Origin: an uncultured Arthrobacter sp.
GTDB lineage: Bacteria; Actinomycetota; Actinomycetes; Actinomycetales; Micrococcaceae
Reading direction: 5' to 3'
Length of the DNA stretch: 64,000 bases
Assembly: GCF_947495145.1 (NCBI RefSeq)
Contig: NZ_CANLXP010000005.1
Span: 1-64,000, forward strand
Below are positions 16,515 through 24,500 of the stretch, piece by piece (positions within the stretch are counted from its first letter, which is position 1; every line of letters begins with the position of its first letter). Below the pieces are notes generated by a model that did no database searches, was not told the DNA's origin, and was given only the letters and a program-made list of their open reading frames with translations. Position numbers and translations under genes: made by a program.

Positions 16515-17498
16515 ATGGAACAGCGCATTCTCGGCAGGACCGGCCGCTCGGTATCAACAATCGGACTTGGAACGTGGCAGCTCGGTGCCGACTGGGGGCG
16601 GGTCGAGCAGGAGGACGCCGTCGCTGTTCTGGAAGGAGCGGTCGACGCCGGTGTGAACTTCTTCGACACCGCTGATGTCTATGGCGACGGCCGGAGCGAG
16701 CAGACCATCGGCTCCTTCCTCAAAGCCAATCCCGGGCTGGAGGTGACGGTGGCAACCAAGATGGGCCGCCGGATGGACCAGCGCCCCGAGAATTACACCC
16801 TCGCCAACTTCCGCTCCTGGCTGGACCGTTCGCGGCGGAACCTGCAGCAGGACACTCTCGACCTTGTTCAGCTGCACTGTCCACCGACCGCCGTCTACAG
16901 CAACTCAGAGGTGTACGACGCGCTGGACACCCTTGTGAGCGAAGGCGTCATCCGCAATTACGGCGTCAGCGTGGAACGGACGGACGAGGCCCTCGAAGCA
17001 ATCAGTCGCGGCAACACCGCGACGGTGCAGGTCATCCTCAACGCCTTCCGCCTCAAGCCACTGGACGAGGTACTGCCGGCTGCGGCGGCCGCCGGTGTCG
17101 GCATCATCGCCAGGGTTCCGCTCGCCTCCGGGCTGCTGTCCGGGAAGTACACCAAGGACACCGAGTTCCCTGAGGATGACCACCGGAACTATAACCGCAC
17201 GGGTTCAGCGTTCGACGTCGGCGAGACCTTCTCCGGAGTGGACTTCGAGACCGGGTTGGCGGCGGTGCAGGACTTCGACGCGCTGGTGCCCGACGGCATG
17301 AGTACGGCACAGGCTGCACTGGCGTGGGTTGTGGCTCAGGAGGGCGTCAGCACGGTGATTCCGGGTGCCCGTACGCCGGCTCAGGCGCGGGCAAACGCCG
17401 AGGCGGGCGCGGAAGGCACCATCGGTCACGAGATCAGCGGCGGTGTCCGGGAGATCTACGATCGGTACTTCAGGGAGACTGTTCACCCGCAGTGGTAG
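16515..17498 (+). CDS. Aldo/keto reductase
   Basis: A 327-residue NADPH-dependent TIM-barrel oxidoreductase. The catalytic tetrad is complete: Asp51, Tyr56 (DTADVYGDGR), Lys82 (VATKMG) and His121 (VQLHCPP). The C-terminal half contains ILNAFRLKPLDEVLPAA and VIPGARTPAQARANA, typical of the AKR11/12-like group that includes plant-like and bacterial general reductases. It begins 60 bases after the amidase on the same strand and could be transcribed with it, though a gap of that size also permits its own promoter. Substrate unknown. Confidence 0.9.
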   Translation: MEQRILGRTGRSVSTIGLGTWQLGADWGRVEQEDAVAVLEGAVDAGVNFFDTADVYGDGRSEQTIGSFLKANPGLEVTVATKMGRRMDQRPENYTLANFRSWLDRSRRNLQQDTLDLVQLHCPPTAVYSNSEVYDALDTLVSEGVIRNYGVSVERTDEALEAISRGNTATVQVILNAFRLKPLDEVLPAAAAAGVGIIARVPLASGLLSGKYTKDTEFPEDDHRNYNRTGSAFDVGETFSGVDFETGLAAVQDFDALVPDGMSTAQAALAWVVAQEGVSTVIPGARTPAQARANAEAGAEGTIGHEISGGVREIYDRYFRETVHPQW

Positions 17499-17511
17499 GA
17501 GCGCGGCAGCG

Positions 17512-17589
17512 TCAGAGTGACGTAAGCATTCCGCCCACTTTGTCCAGCACCCGATCGATAAAGCGGGTGGGGTTCATATCGATTCCCAT
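17512..17589 (-). CDS. Possible 25-residue small protein
   Basis: A short minus-strand frame directly downstream of the UPF0303 gene encodes MGIDMNPTRFIDRVLDKVGG followed by MLTSL. The FIDRVLDKVGGML segment would form an amphipathic helix. AAGG with a nearby GAGGGG could serve as ribosome-binding site. The same stretch also contains CACCCG/CGGGTG (17548-17569), which may simply be a hairpin. No family recognised; treat as a candidate only. Confidence 0.25.
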   Translation of the reverse strand: MGIDMNPTRFIDRVLDKVGGMLTSL

Positions 17590-17605
17590 CAACCCCTCGG
17601 AGACC

Positions 17606-18157
17606 TTACGACGGCGCGGTCTTCTTCTTGCGCCGGCTGAATTTGGTGAGTGCTTCGACGACCAGCTGGTGGTCCGCCTTTTGCGGCAGACCCGAGACAG
17701 TGACGACGGCGACGGGCCCGGTTCCCTTCACATAGATAGGGAACGCTCCGCCGTGTGCGGCGTAGGCCGACTCATCGAACCAGGCATTGTTTTCCATTCT
17801 GCCGCCGCCGCGCCGGCCACGCAGGCCGACGAGCAATGAGGGAACGCCGTAGCGCTCAGCGGTGCGCGCCTTCCGCTCCACCCAAATGTCGTTGTCCGGC
17901 GTAGCGCCGGCCAGCGAGACGTGAAACAGAATGTGGCTTCCCCTGCGGATGTCGACGGCAACAGGCATTTCCCGCTCGGTGGCCAGCTCCACGATCAGCA
18001 ATCCGAGCGTGAGCGCATCCTCCTGGCTGAACTTCGCCAGCTGGCACTTGCGCATCTCCTCTTCGATCCGTCCGATCAGAGCTTCGAGTGCGGATGGTGA
18101 CTGTTCTTCGGAAGCGTCCGGGTCAAACTCGGTCGCTGAATCCTGGTTCTCGGTCAC
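17606..18157 (-). CDS. UPF0303 / haem-degrading-domain protein
   Basis: A 183-residue protein of the UPF0303 (YBR137W-like, GlcG/HbpS-related) family. The core runs from about residue 20 to 170 and includes MPVAVDIRRGSHILFHVSLAGATPDNDIWVERKARTA (split) and the FDESAYAAHGGAFPIYVKGTG loop, which is the family signature. The N-terminal 22 residues are acidic and disordered, and the C-terminus is basic (RRKKKTAPS). Relatives bind haem or cobalamin, or have no assigned role. No operon partner is seen apart from a possible small frame downstream. Confidence 0.8.
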   Translation of the reverse strand: MTENQDSATEFDPDASEEQSPSALEALIGRIEEEMRKCQLAKFSQEDALTLGLLIVELATEREMPVAVDIRRGSHILFHVSLAGATPDNDIWVERKARTAERYGVPSLLVGLRGRRGGGRMENNAWFDESAYAAHGGAFPIYVKGTGPVAVVTVSGLPQKADHQLVVEALTKFSRRKKKTAPS

Positions 18158-18260
18158 GTCACGCTCTCCTCTTGGCGGTTCACCTAAGGTATGAGCCTAT
18201 CGGACCCGGGTAGGCGAGCTAAGGCCACCAGAAGGGCAGGACGGAGTCTGCTGTTAGCGC

Positions 18261-18584
18261 TCATAAGTCCGACTCCTTTGCACCGTAGTCAAGTGCGGTA
18301 AGTGCGATGCGGATACGGTCCAGTTGATCGTCCAAATCCGACAGGTCACCTACTGCTGCGCAGAGCAAGAGCTGCGCATCGTGGGCTGAAGTGAGCGCCG
18401 GGTCGCTCGTCGCGGTGATGCGCTCGCACATGGCACGTGTGTGAAGGACGGTTTCCACCAGATCGGTGCGGCGCCTTACCCAGTCGTTGTATCGCAGTGC
18501 TGAATCCGTGCTGGCACTGGAGCGGTCGGCGACCATGAGTTGCTCGTGCGGGGAGTTCATGGGGTGGGTATCGCGTCTGTTCAT
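18261..18584 (-). CDS. Hypothetical protein, helical
   Basis: A 107-residue protein of no recognised family. The segment from about residue 27 to 95 has heptad-like spacing of hydrophobic residues (WVRRRTDLVETVLHTRAM, LLLCAAVGDLSDLDDQLDRI), suggesting a helical bundle. A GAAGAGA ribosome-binding site precedes the ATG. A divergent zinc alcohol dehydrogenase gene lies upstream. It is probably a real gene, but nothing about its function can be read. Confidence 0.5.
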   Translation of the reverse strand: MNRRDTHPMNSPHEQLMVADRSSASTDSALRYNDWVRRRTDLVETVLHTRAMCERITATSDPALTSAHDAQLLLCAAVGDLSDLDDQLDRIRIALTALDYGAKESDL

Positions 18585-18861
18585 AGACGTTCTCTTCGCG
18601 TGAAACTCTCATGCGGTCAGATGAGAACGATCAGAAACGATGAGGGCGGTAACCGAATTCGCCTTCGACTCAAGATACAGCAGAACGTCCCGGTACGGCA
18701 TCAGCGGCGCCGCACATGCTGCGGGTTTCGCGAGGTCGAGCCAAGCCGCCAGGGAACATGCAGCTATCCAGAAATAGCAAGCTTACTTATCATTGTTAGA
18801 TTGCCGGTGGCAGAGATGGCACGCCGCGGTACCCGCAGTTCACGAAGAAAAGGAGCAAGCA

Positions 18862-19995
18862 ATGAAAGCAGTAGTGTTCAAGGCCCCCTACGAACTGAGC
18901 GTGGAAAACGTCGCGGACCCGAAAATCGAGGGACCCCTCGACGCCGTCATCCGCATCACCACCGCCAATATCTGCGGTTCGGATCTGCATCCTTATGAAG
19001 GTAGGGCCGATCTGGACGCCGGCATGGTCCTTGGCCACGAGAACATGGGAATCGTCGAAGAGGTAGGGCCGGGCGTTGATCGCATCAGCGTCGGTGACCG
19101 GGTATCGGTTCCCTTCAATCTGGCATGCGGTACCTGCCGCAACTGCAACAACGGATTCACCTCCGCCTGCCTGCGCGCCAACCCTTCAGGCCAGCCGGGT
19201 GCCGGGTACGGATACCCGATGATGGGACCCTACTGGGGCGGTCAAGCGGAGTTGTTACGCGTGCCCTGGGCGGACTTCAACCTCCTCAAACTTCCCGAGG
19301 GCAAGGAGAACGAATCCGACTTCACCATGCTCTCGGACATCTTCCCCACTGGATATCACGGCGCCGAAATGGCCATGGTCGCTCCCGGGAAGTCCGTCGC
19401 GGTCTTCGGAGCCGGCCCGGTAGGTTTGATGGCAGCCCACAGCGCCTTCCTCAAAGGTGCCTCCCAGGTATTTGTTGTTGACAAGGAACCCGACAGGCTT
19501 GCCCTCGCGGAGGAGATCGGTGCAACCCCTATCAACTTCGCCGACATGGATCCCACCGAGGCGATCATGGAAGGAACCGATGGATTCGGAGCCGATTGCG
19601 GAATCGAAGCCGTCGGCTACCAGGCCCATGACCACACCGGCGAGGAACATCCGGAGATGGTGCTCGACAACCTCGTCAAAGTGGTCCGTGCCGCCGGGCA
19701 TATCGGTGTTGTCGGTGTTTATGTTCCGGAGGATCCCGGCGCCGCAAACGATCTCGCTAAAGAAGGACGAGTCGCCTTCAACTACGGCGCGGTCTTCACC
19801 AAAGGCATCAGCCTCATGGGCGGTCAGTGCCCGGTGAAGAAATACAATCGCGAACTTCGCGACCTCATCATCCGGGGCAAGTCCAAGCCATCCTGGATCG
19901 TCTCGCACGAGGTTTCCCTCGACGAAGCAGTTGACGCCTATGCGAAGTTCGACAAGCGCGAGGACGGCTACACGAAGGTGCTTCTACACCCCTAG
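18862..19995 (+). CDS. Zinc-dependent alcohol dehydrogenase, formaldehyde-dehydrogenase-like
   Basis: A 377-residue medium-chain dehydrogenase. Catalytic zinc ligands are Cys38 (NICGSDLH) and His59/Glu60 (LGHENMG); structural zinc cysteines are Cys89, Cys92, Cys95 and Cys103. The NAD motif is VFGAGPVGLMAA. The insert YGYPMMGPYWGGQAELLRVPWAD and the tail resemble glutathione-independent formaldehyde dehydrogenases. Start ATG 18862 is set by AAGGAG eleven bases upstream. A hairpin after the stop, at 20008-20036, may end transcription. Confidence 0.88.
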   Translation: MKAVVFKAPYELSVENVADPKIEGPLDAVIRITTANICGSDLHPYEGRADLDAGMVLGHENMGIVEEVGPGVDRISVGDRVSVPFNLACGTCRNCNNGFTSACLRANPSGQPGAGYGYPMMGPYWGGQAELLRVPWADFNLLKLPEGKENESDFTMLSDIFPTGYHGAEMAMVAPGKSVAVFGAGPVGLMAAHSAFLKGASQVFVVDKEPDRLALAEEIGATPINFADMDPTEAIMEGTDGFGADCGIEAVGYQAHDHTGEEHPEMVLDNLVKVVRAAGHIGVVGVYVPEDPGAANDLAKEGRVAFNYGAVFTKGISLMGGQCPVKKYNRELRDLIIRGKSKPSWIVSHEVSLDEAVDAYAKFDKREDGYTKVLLHP

Positions 19996-20007
19996 CGCGG
20001 CGGCACT

Positions 20008-20036
20008 GGGTGGGAACCTTTTCCGCGTGCCCACCC
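20008..20036. terminator. Candidate bidirectional terminator
   Basis: GGGTGGG (20008-20014) and CCCACCC (20030-20036) form a perfect 7-bp GC stem with a 15-base loop. It lies between the convergent alcohol dehydrogenase and EAL genes. There is no T-run, as is common in actinobacteria. Confidence 0.5.
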
Positions 20037-20067
20037 GCTCCTCGCCTTAGCAGTTGGTCATCCGCGC

Positions 20068-20838
20068 TTACCCGACGAAAGCGTTAGTGCCAGGAGTTGA
20101 CCCGGAATGTACCTGCGGCAGTTCCTCGAATGCCGGCTTCGCGAACCAATATCCCTGGAACAGGCGGATGCCTCCCGCCTTCAAATACCGGAATTCCGCC
20201 TCGGTCTCGACACCTTCTGCGAGCACCGTGATGCCGAGTTCCCCGGCGATTCCTACGATGCCATTGACGACAGCCTGGCGAGCTGGGCTGTTATCGACTC
20301 CCCGGACGAGCTTCATATCGATCTTGATCAGGTCGGGCTGGAACTCGACCAGGAGCCCCAATCCTGCATGCCCGGCACCGAAGTCGTCGATCGCAGTGGT
20401 GAAACCGTGCCTGCGGTACTCGGTGATGATGTTTGTGAGGTGTGCGGTGTCCGTAACCTCCTCGTTTTCCGTGAATTCGAACATGATTGACGACGTCGGA
20501 AAACTGTATTGCTCGGCTGCGCGCAGGGTTGCTCGTAGGCATGCGGACGGTTCGTAGACTGCCTTCGGCATGAAATTGATCGACAGTTTCAAATGTTCGT
20601 CCGCGGGGAAGAGTCGCGATGCCAGCTCTATCGCCTTGACGCGGCAGTCCTGGTCAAAGCGGTACTTCTGAAGCGGAGTGATTCTCGACAGGACGTCAAA
20701 AGCGCTTTCGCCGGACAAGCCCCTGACCAGCGCCTCATACCCCCATATGCGATCGTCAACCGCGTCATAGATTGGTTGGAAGGCCATGCTGAAATCGAAG
20801 TCGAGTTTCAATGACGTCGCGCAGCCATCGCATGCCAT
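20068..20838 (-). CDS. EAL-domain cyclic-di-GMP phosphodiesterase
   Basis: A 256-residue stand-alone EAL domain that should hydrolyse c-di-GMP to pGpG. All usual catalytic residues are present: Glu35 (YEALVRG), Asn88 (LSINFMP), Glu121 and Glu124 (FEFTENE), Asp151-Asp152 (IDDFGAG), Lys172 (IKIDMK), Glu208 (AEGVET) and Gln228 (QGYWFAKP). The N-terminus carries a CDGC pair that could bind a metal or form a disulfide. No GGDEF, membrane or sensor domain is attached, so it acts in the cytosol. Confidence 0.92.
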   Translation of the reverse strand: MACDGCATSLKLDFDFSMAFQPIYDAVDDRIWGYEALVRGLSGESAFDVLSRITPLQKYRFDQDCRVKAIELASRLFPADEHLKLSINFMPKAVYEPSACLRATLRAAEQYSFPTSSIMFEFTENEEVTDTAHLTNIITEYRRHGFTTAIDDFGAGHAGLGLLVEFQPDLIKIDMKLVRGVDNSPARQAVVNGIVGIAGELGITVLAEGVETEAEFRYLKAGGIRLFQGYWFAKPAFEELPQVHSGSTPGTNAFVG

Positions 20839-20966
20839 GCGGAATGCCCCCTCAGGTAGGAATCGTCGCCGTCCGCGTCGAAGCGCGCCGGATCCGTTCT
20901 TCGTCTGGCAGGCACAGGTTCCTACCTTGACGTCAAGCCTTCAGGTTACGTCAGGGTGCTTTGAAC

Positions 20967-21836
20967 TCAGGCGTTCTGCGTGCTCCAACTGGCCAGGAAG
21001 TCGAGTGCTTCCGCTGAGGGGCTGGCTGGTTCAACGGTGTAGGTAACGATGGTCAGCCCGGGGTCTCCCGGAAGGACCAGCGCCTCGCCTGTGACCTCGA
21101 ACTCGCCGACCACCGGGTGGCGCAGCGTCTTGGTGGCGGTGTTGTGGAACTTGACGTTGTGCGACGCCCACCAGGTCCGGAATTCCTCACTGCGGGTGGA
21201 CAGCTCGCCCACCAGGTCGGTCAGCCCGCGGTCGTAGGGGTTTGAACCTGCTTCGAGGCGCAGGGCAGCGACCGAGTCCCGGCCGATCCTCTCCCACTCC
21301 ACGAAGAATTCACGCGACCGCGGGTCGAGGAAGGTGTAACGGGCGAGATTGAACACCGTCTCGCCATCCGGGTAGGCGTCCGAGAAGAGGGCGCGGCCCA
21401 GGCGATTGGAGGCAACGACGTCGAACCGGGCGTTGCGCACATACGCCGGCGCGTTGATGGTGTCGAGAATGCGAAGAACGCCCTCCCGCACTCCGGTGCG
21501 GGCAGAGCTGCGCGACCGGGTGCCCGGTCCCGGCCTGGCTACGCGTATCGGGCTCTTGGCAGCGCTGGCCAGGTTGAAGAGGTGGCCTCGCTCCGCTTCG
21601 TCCAGTTGGAGTGCCCGCGCAAGGGAGTCCAGTACGACGTCGGAAACACCGCTCAGGTTCCCGCGCTCCAGCCGGGTGTAATAGTCAGTGCTCATGCCGG
21701 CCAGCATCGCAACTTCCTCGCGGCGCAGTCCTTTGACCCGGCGTCGTCCTCCGTAATAGGGAATTGAGGCCTGCTCAGGGGTGAGCCGCTCGCGACGGGT
21801 GGTGAGGAAGGCACGCACTTCGTCACGGTTTTCCAT
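20967..21836 (-). CDS. XRE-type regulator with MmyB-like ligand domain
   Basis: A 289-residue regulator. Residues 8-70 form an XRE helix-turn-helix with the typical RRVKGLRREEVAMLAGMSTDYYTRLERG sequence (split here as two adjoining motifs). Residues 105-280 are the MmyB-like PAS-fold ligand-binding domain (VRNARFDVVASNRLGRALFS, VEWERIGRDSVAALR, WWASHNVKFH). Members of this family usually repress a divergent oxidoreductase gene. Here the divergent neighbour is a deleted aldo/keto reductase, so the local target is broken. Start ATG 21836 is the family-typical start. Confidence 0.88.
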   Translation of the reverse strand: MENRDEVRAFLTTRRERLTPEQASIPYYGGRRRVKGLRREEVAMLAGMSTDYYTRLERGNLSGVSDVVLDSLARALQLDEAERGHLFNLASAAKSPIRVARPGPGTRSRSSARTGVREGVLRILDTINAPAYVRNARFDVVASNRLGRALFSDAYPDGETVFNLARYTFLDPRSREFFVEWERIGRDSVAALRLEAGSNPYDRGLTDLVGELSTRSEEFRTWWASHNVKFHNTATKTLRHPVVGEFEVTGEALVLPGDPGLTIVTYTVEPASPSAEALDFLASWSTQNA

Positions 21837-21974
21837 GTCTTCTACGGTACGACGACGGTACGTGCGTAGGGAGGGTCTGGCAGTACCGGGAAATACCGTC
21901 ACTCCCGCGCAGGCGGGCGAGCGTGTTTGCTGGATAGCAATTGCTTCAAGACTTGAAATTCGAAGAAGGTATTC

Positions 21975-22423
21975 ATGCCCAGCTCTATCCCTGACCTCAC
22001 GCTCAATAACGGCGTCAAGATTCCCTGCCCGCCGTAAACCAAATCGAGACCCACCCGTTCTTCCAGCGTGCCGCTGATCAGGAGACCATGCGGGCGAAGG
22101 GAGTCCAGCACCAGTCCTGGGGGCCGTTTGCCGAGGGGCGCAACAATCTCTTCGCCGATCCGGTACTCTCGGACATCGGCGCCGCCCACGGCAAGTCCGT
22201 GGCACAGGTGGTGCTGCGCTGGCTGATCCAACGGGACGTCGTCGTTATTCCGAAGTCGGTGCGCCCGGAGCGTATGGCGGAGAATATCGATGTCTTCGAC
22301 TTTGCGCTCACGGACGACCAGCTGAACCGCATTGCCGGGATGGACGCCGGATCGAGCCTGTTCTTCGACCACCGCGACCCGGCGATGGTCAGCATGATTG
22401 GAACCCGCCGCATTCACGACTGA
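21975..22423 (+). pseudogene. Aldo/keto reductase with large internal deletion
   Basis: The ATG at 21975 opens a typical AKR5-type start, [17 protein letters not shown], then hits a stop within four codons. In another frame the sequence resumes with [20 protein letters not shown] and continues to a normal C-terminus ([36 protein letters not shown]). The whole segment holding the catalytic Asp, Tyr, Lys and His is gone; from family length roughly 140 codons are missing, with the junction near 22024-22034. It is divergent from the XRE/MmyB regulator, as intact relatives often are. Confidence 0.88.
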
Positions 22424-22500
22424 GCCGCACCACATCCCAGGGCCATTCGGCCACGAACACCACTCAGTACCTGCACCACCAACGATCTACAGGAGCTTTC

Positions 22501-23544
22501 ATGCCCACATCAATTTCCGCCTACGCTGCTCCCTCGGCCACCGAGGACCTCGTCCCTACCACCATCGAACGCCGGGATGTCGGACCGCATGACGTCCTGA
22601 TTGACATCAAGTTTGCGGGCATTTGCCACTCGGACATCCATACGGTCCGCGGTGACTGGGGCCCCCAGCAGTTCCCACTGGCACCCGGGCACGAGATCGC
22701 CGGAATCGTCACCGAGGTTGGATCCGAGGTGACCAAGCATGCTGTCGGTGACCGCGTGGGAGTCGGCTGCATGGTCAACTCCTGCCGGGAATGCAAGAAC
22801 TGCCTGGCCGGCGAGGAGCAGTACTGCCTCAAGGGCAACGTGGGTACCTACGGCGCCGTGGACCGCGACGGAACCATCACCCAGGGTGGCTACTCCACTC
22901 ATGTTGTGGTGACCGAGGACTTCGTTGTCCGCATTCCCGAGGGCATCGAGCTCGACGCCGCCGCACCGCTGCTGTGCGCAGGCATCACCACCTTTTCACC
23001 CTTGCGGCACTGGGGTGCCGGTCCGGGGAAGAAGGTTGCCGTCGTCGGGCTTGGCGGGCTCGGCCACATGGCCGTCAAGCTGGCCCACGCCATGGGTGCA
23101 GAAGTGACGGTTCTGTCCCAGTCGCTGAAGAAGCAGGAGGACGGGCTGCGTCTCGGCGCGGATGCGTACTACGCGACCAGCGACGAGAACACCTTTACGG
23201 AGCTTGCGGGTTCCTTCGACCTGATTATCAACACGGTCAGTGCGTCACTGGACATCAGTGCGTACCTCGGACTGTTGAGCCTCGACGGCGCGCTGGTCAA
23301 CGTCGGCGCTCCGGCGGAGCCGCTCCCCGTCCAGGCGTTTGCCCTCATCGGTGGGCGCCGGTCCTTTGCCGGATCGATGATCGGCGGAATCCGCGAGACT
23401 CAGGAGATGCTCGACTTCTGCGCGGAGCACAAGCTCGGGGCCGAGATTGAGGTCATTCCGGCGGACAAGATCAATGACGCTTACGAGCGCGTGCTGGCAT
23501 CGGATGTGCGGTACCGCTTCGTCATCGACACCTCAACGCTGTAG
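22501..23544 (+). CDS. NAD(P)-dependent zinc alcohol dehydrogenase, cinnamyl-alcohol/YahK type
   Basis: A 347-residue medium-chain dehydrogenase reducing aldehydes to alcohols. Zinc ligands are Cys42 (AGICHSDIH), His64 and Glu65 (APGHEIAG); structural cysteines are Cys95, Cys98, Cys101 and Cys109. [20 protein letters not shown] is the nucleotide-binding motif and [14 protein letters not shown] is typical of the YahK/AdhC-like group. A strong ribosome-binding AGGAG lies upstream. It follows the broken aldo/keto reductase and may have been in the same regulon. A T-tailed terminator follows. Confidence 0.92.
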   Translation: MPTSISAYAAPSATEDLVPTTIERRDVGPHDVLIDIKFAGICHSDIHTVRGDWGPQQFPLAPGHEIAGIVTEVGSEVTKHAVGDRVGVGCMVNSCRECKNCLAGEEQYCLKGNVGTYGAVDRDGTITQGGYSTHVVVTEDFVVRIPEGIELDAAAPLLCAGITTFSPLRHWGAGPGKKVAVVGLGGLGHMAVKLAHAMGAEVTVLSQSLKKQEDGLRLGADAYYATSDENTFTELAGSFDLIINTVSASLDISAYLGLLSLDGALVNVGAPAEPLPVQAFALIGGRRSFAGSMIGGIRETQEMLDFCAEHKLGAEIEVIPADKINDAYERVLASDVRYRFVIDTSTL

Positions 23545-23560
23545 CAGTCCCGGCATCAGC

Positions 23561-23607
23561 AGGCGGTCCGCTCGAGCATTCATCGCTCGGCCGGGCCGCC
23601 TTTCGTT
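23561..23607 (+). terminator. Rho-independent-like terminator after the alcohol dehydrogenase
   Basis: AGGCGG, CCG and CGAGC on the left pair with GCTCG, CGG and CCGCCT on the right, around a 7-base loop. TTTCGTTT follows, giving a T-rich tail. It lies 16 bases past the stop codon. Confidence 0.75.
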
Positions 23608-23679
23608 TGAGGCAACGGAAGCGATCGGAAATACACTCAATAGGTAGAGAATCTATCTAGTATCCCTTACTGTCTAAAT

Positions 23680-24024
23680 ATGGAGAGACGGCAATGGCGC
23701 AATGAACTCGCCAGGGGAACACTTTCTTTCGCCGCGCTGTCGGTCCTTTCGCACGAGGAAGTGCACGGCTATGAGCTTCTGATTCGTCTTCGTGAATGCG
23801 GATTCGGCCATATCAAGGGAGGGGTGATGTACCCCATCCTTGCGCGACTGGAGAGTGAGGGACTGGTTTCCCACGCCTGGGACACGACAAACCCCGGTCC
23901 GGCCCGGAAGATCCTTCGATTGACACCTGAGGGGCAGGCGGAGCTCGCAGAAGCGCGGAGGGCCTGGCAGGAAATCATCACAAACATGGACAGACTGAGC
24001 GAGGGGCGGGGAGATGAGGTTTGA
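23680..24024 (+). CDS. PadR-family transcriptional regulator
   Basis: A 114-residue winged-helix PadR protein: ARGTLSFAALSVLSHEEVHGYELL at residues 11-34, then GGVMYPILARLESEGLVSHAWDTT and the KILRLTPEGQAEL wing. TACTGT at 23668-23673 ends six bases before the ATG and no Shine-Dalgarno is seen, so the transcript may be leaderless. The last ten bases overlap the start of the next gene, a small membrane protein, giving the usual PadR/membrane-partner pair. Ligand unknown. Confidence 0.88.
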   Translation: MERRQWRNELARGTLSFAALSVLSHEEVHGYELLIRLRECGFGHIKGGVMYPILARLESEGLVSHAWDTTNPGPARKILRLTPEGQAELAEARRAWQEIITNMDRLSEGRGDEV

Positions 24025-24394
24025 TTTTGAGAGCCGAATGAGGGCTGAACTGGTGAACCGTGGCGCTTCTCAGGAACAGATTCGCAGTGCTGTCGCTGGG
24101 GTCAAGGAGTTTGGCCTGGATGACGACGGGTTGGTTCGTGAATTTGGTGAGCCAGAAGATTATGCACGTCACCTAACGCCGGACGGCAAGCCAACGCAGC
24201 GGTATGGCTTCATAGTCACTGGACTGATTCTGGGCCTTGCAGTCTGGTTCGGTATACGGGTGGCCGCCGAGGCGGGCGCGACGGCGCTTGAACCTGTGGC
24301 GCCATTCAGCTCGCTCCTCGGATTACTGGTCATGGGCCTTGGCGTACTCGCGGAATTTCTCCGCTATAGCCGGGGCGGTAGGTCAGCGGTGTGA
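24014..24394 (+). CDS. PadR-associated membrane protein (HAAS/DUF1700-like)
   Basis: A 126-residue protein. The N-terminal 55 residues are helical, with DDGLVREFGEPEDYARHL resembling the HAAS/DUF1700 signalling domain found next to PadR regulators. Two transmembrane helices follow at about 66-88 and 96-115. Its ATG lies inside the end of the padR gene, so translation is coupled. It is probably an accessory sensor or effector of the PadR circuit (inference from family context). Confidence 0.75.
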   Translation: MRFDFESRMRAELVNRGASQEQIRSAVAGVKEFGLDDDGLVREFGEPEDYARHLTPDGKPTQRYGFIVTGLILGLAVWFGIRVAAEAGATALEPVAPFSSLLGLLVMGLGVLAEFLRYSRGGRSAV

Positions 24395-24500
24395 CAAGCG
24401 ACCGAATGACCTACGTTTGACCTACACAACCGAACCAATGCAGGAGGAACCCGGGAAACTGCCGGAGCCACGCCGCCACCCTCCTAGATAAAACCCGAGC

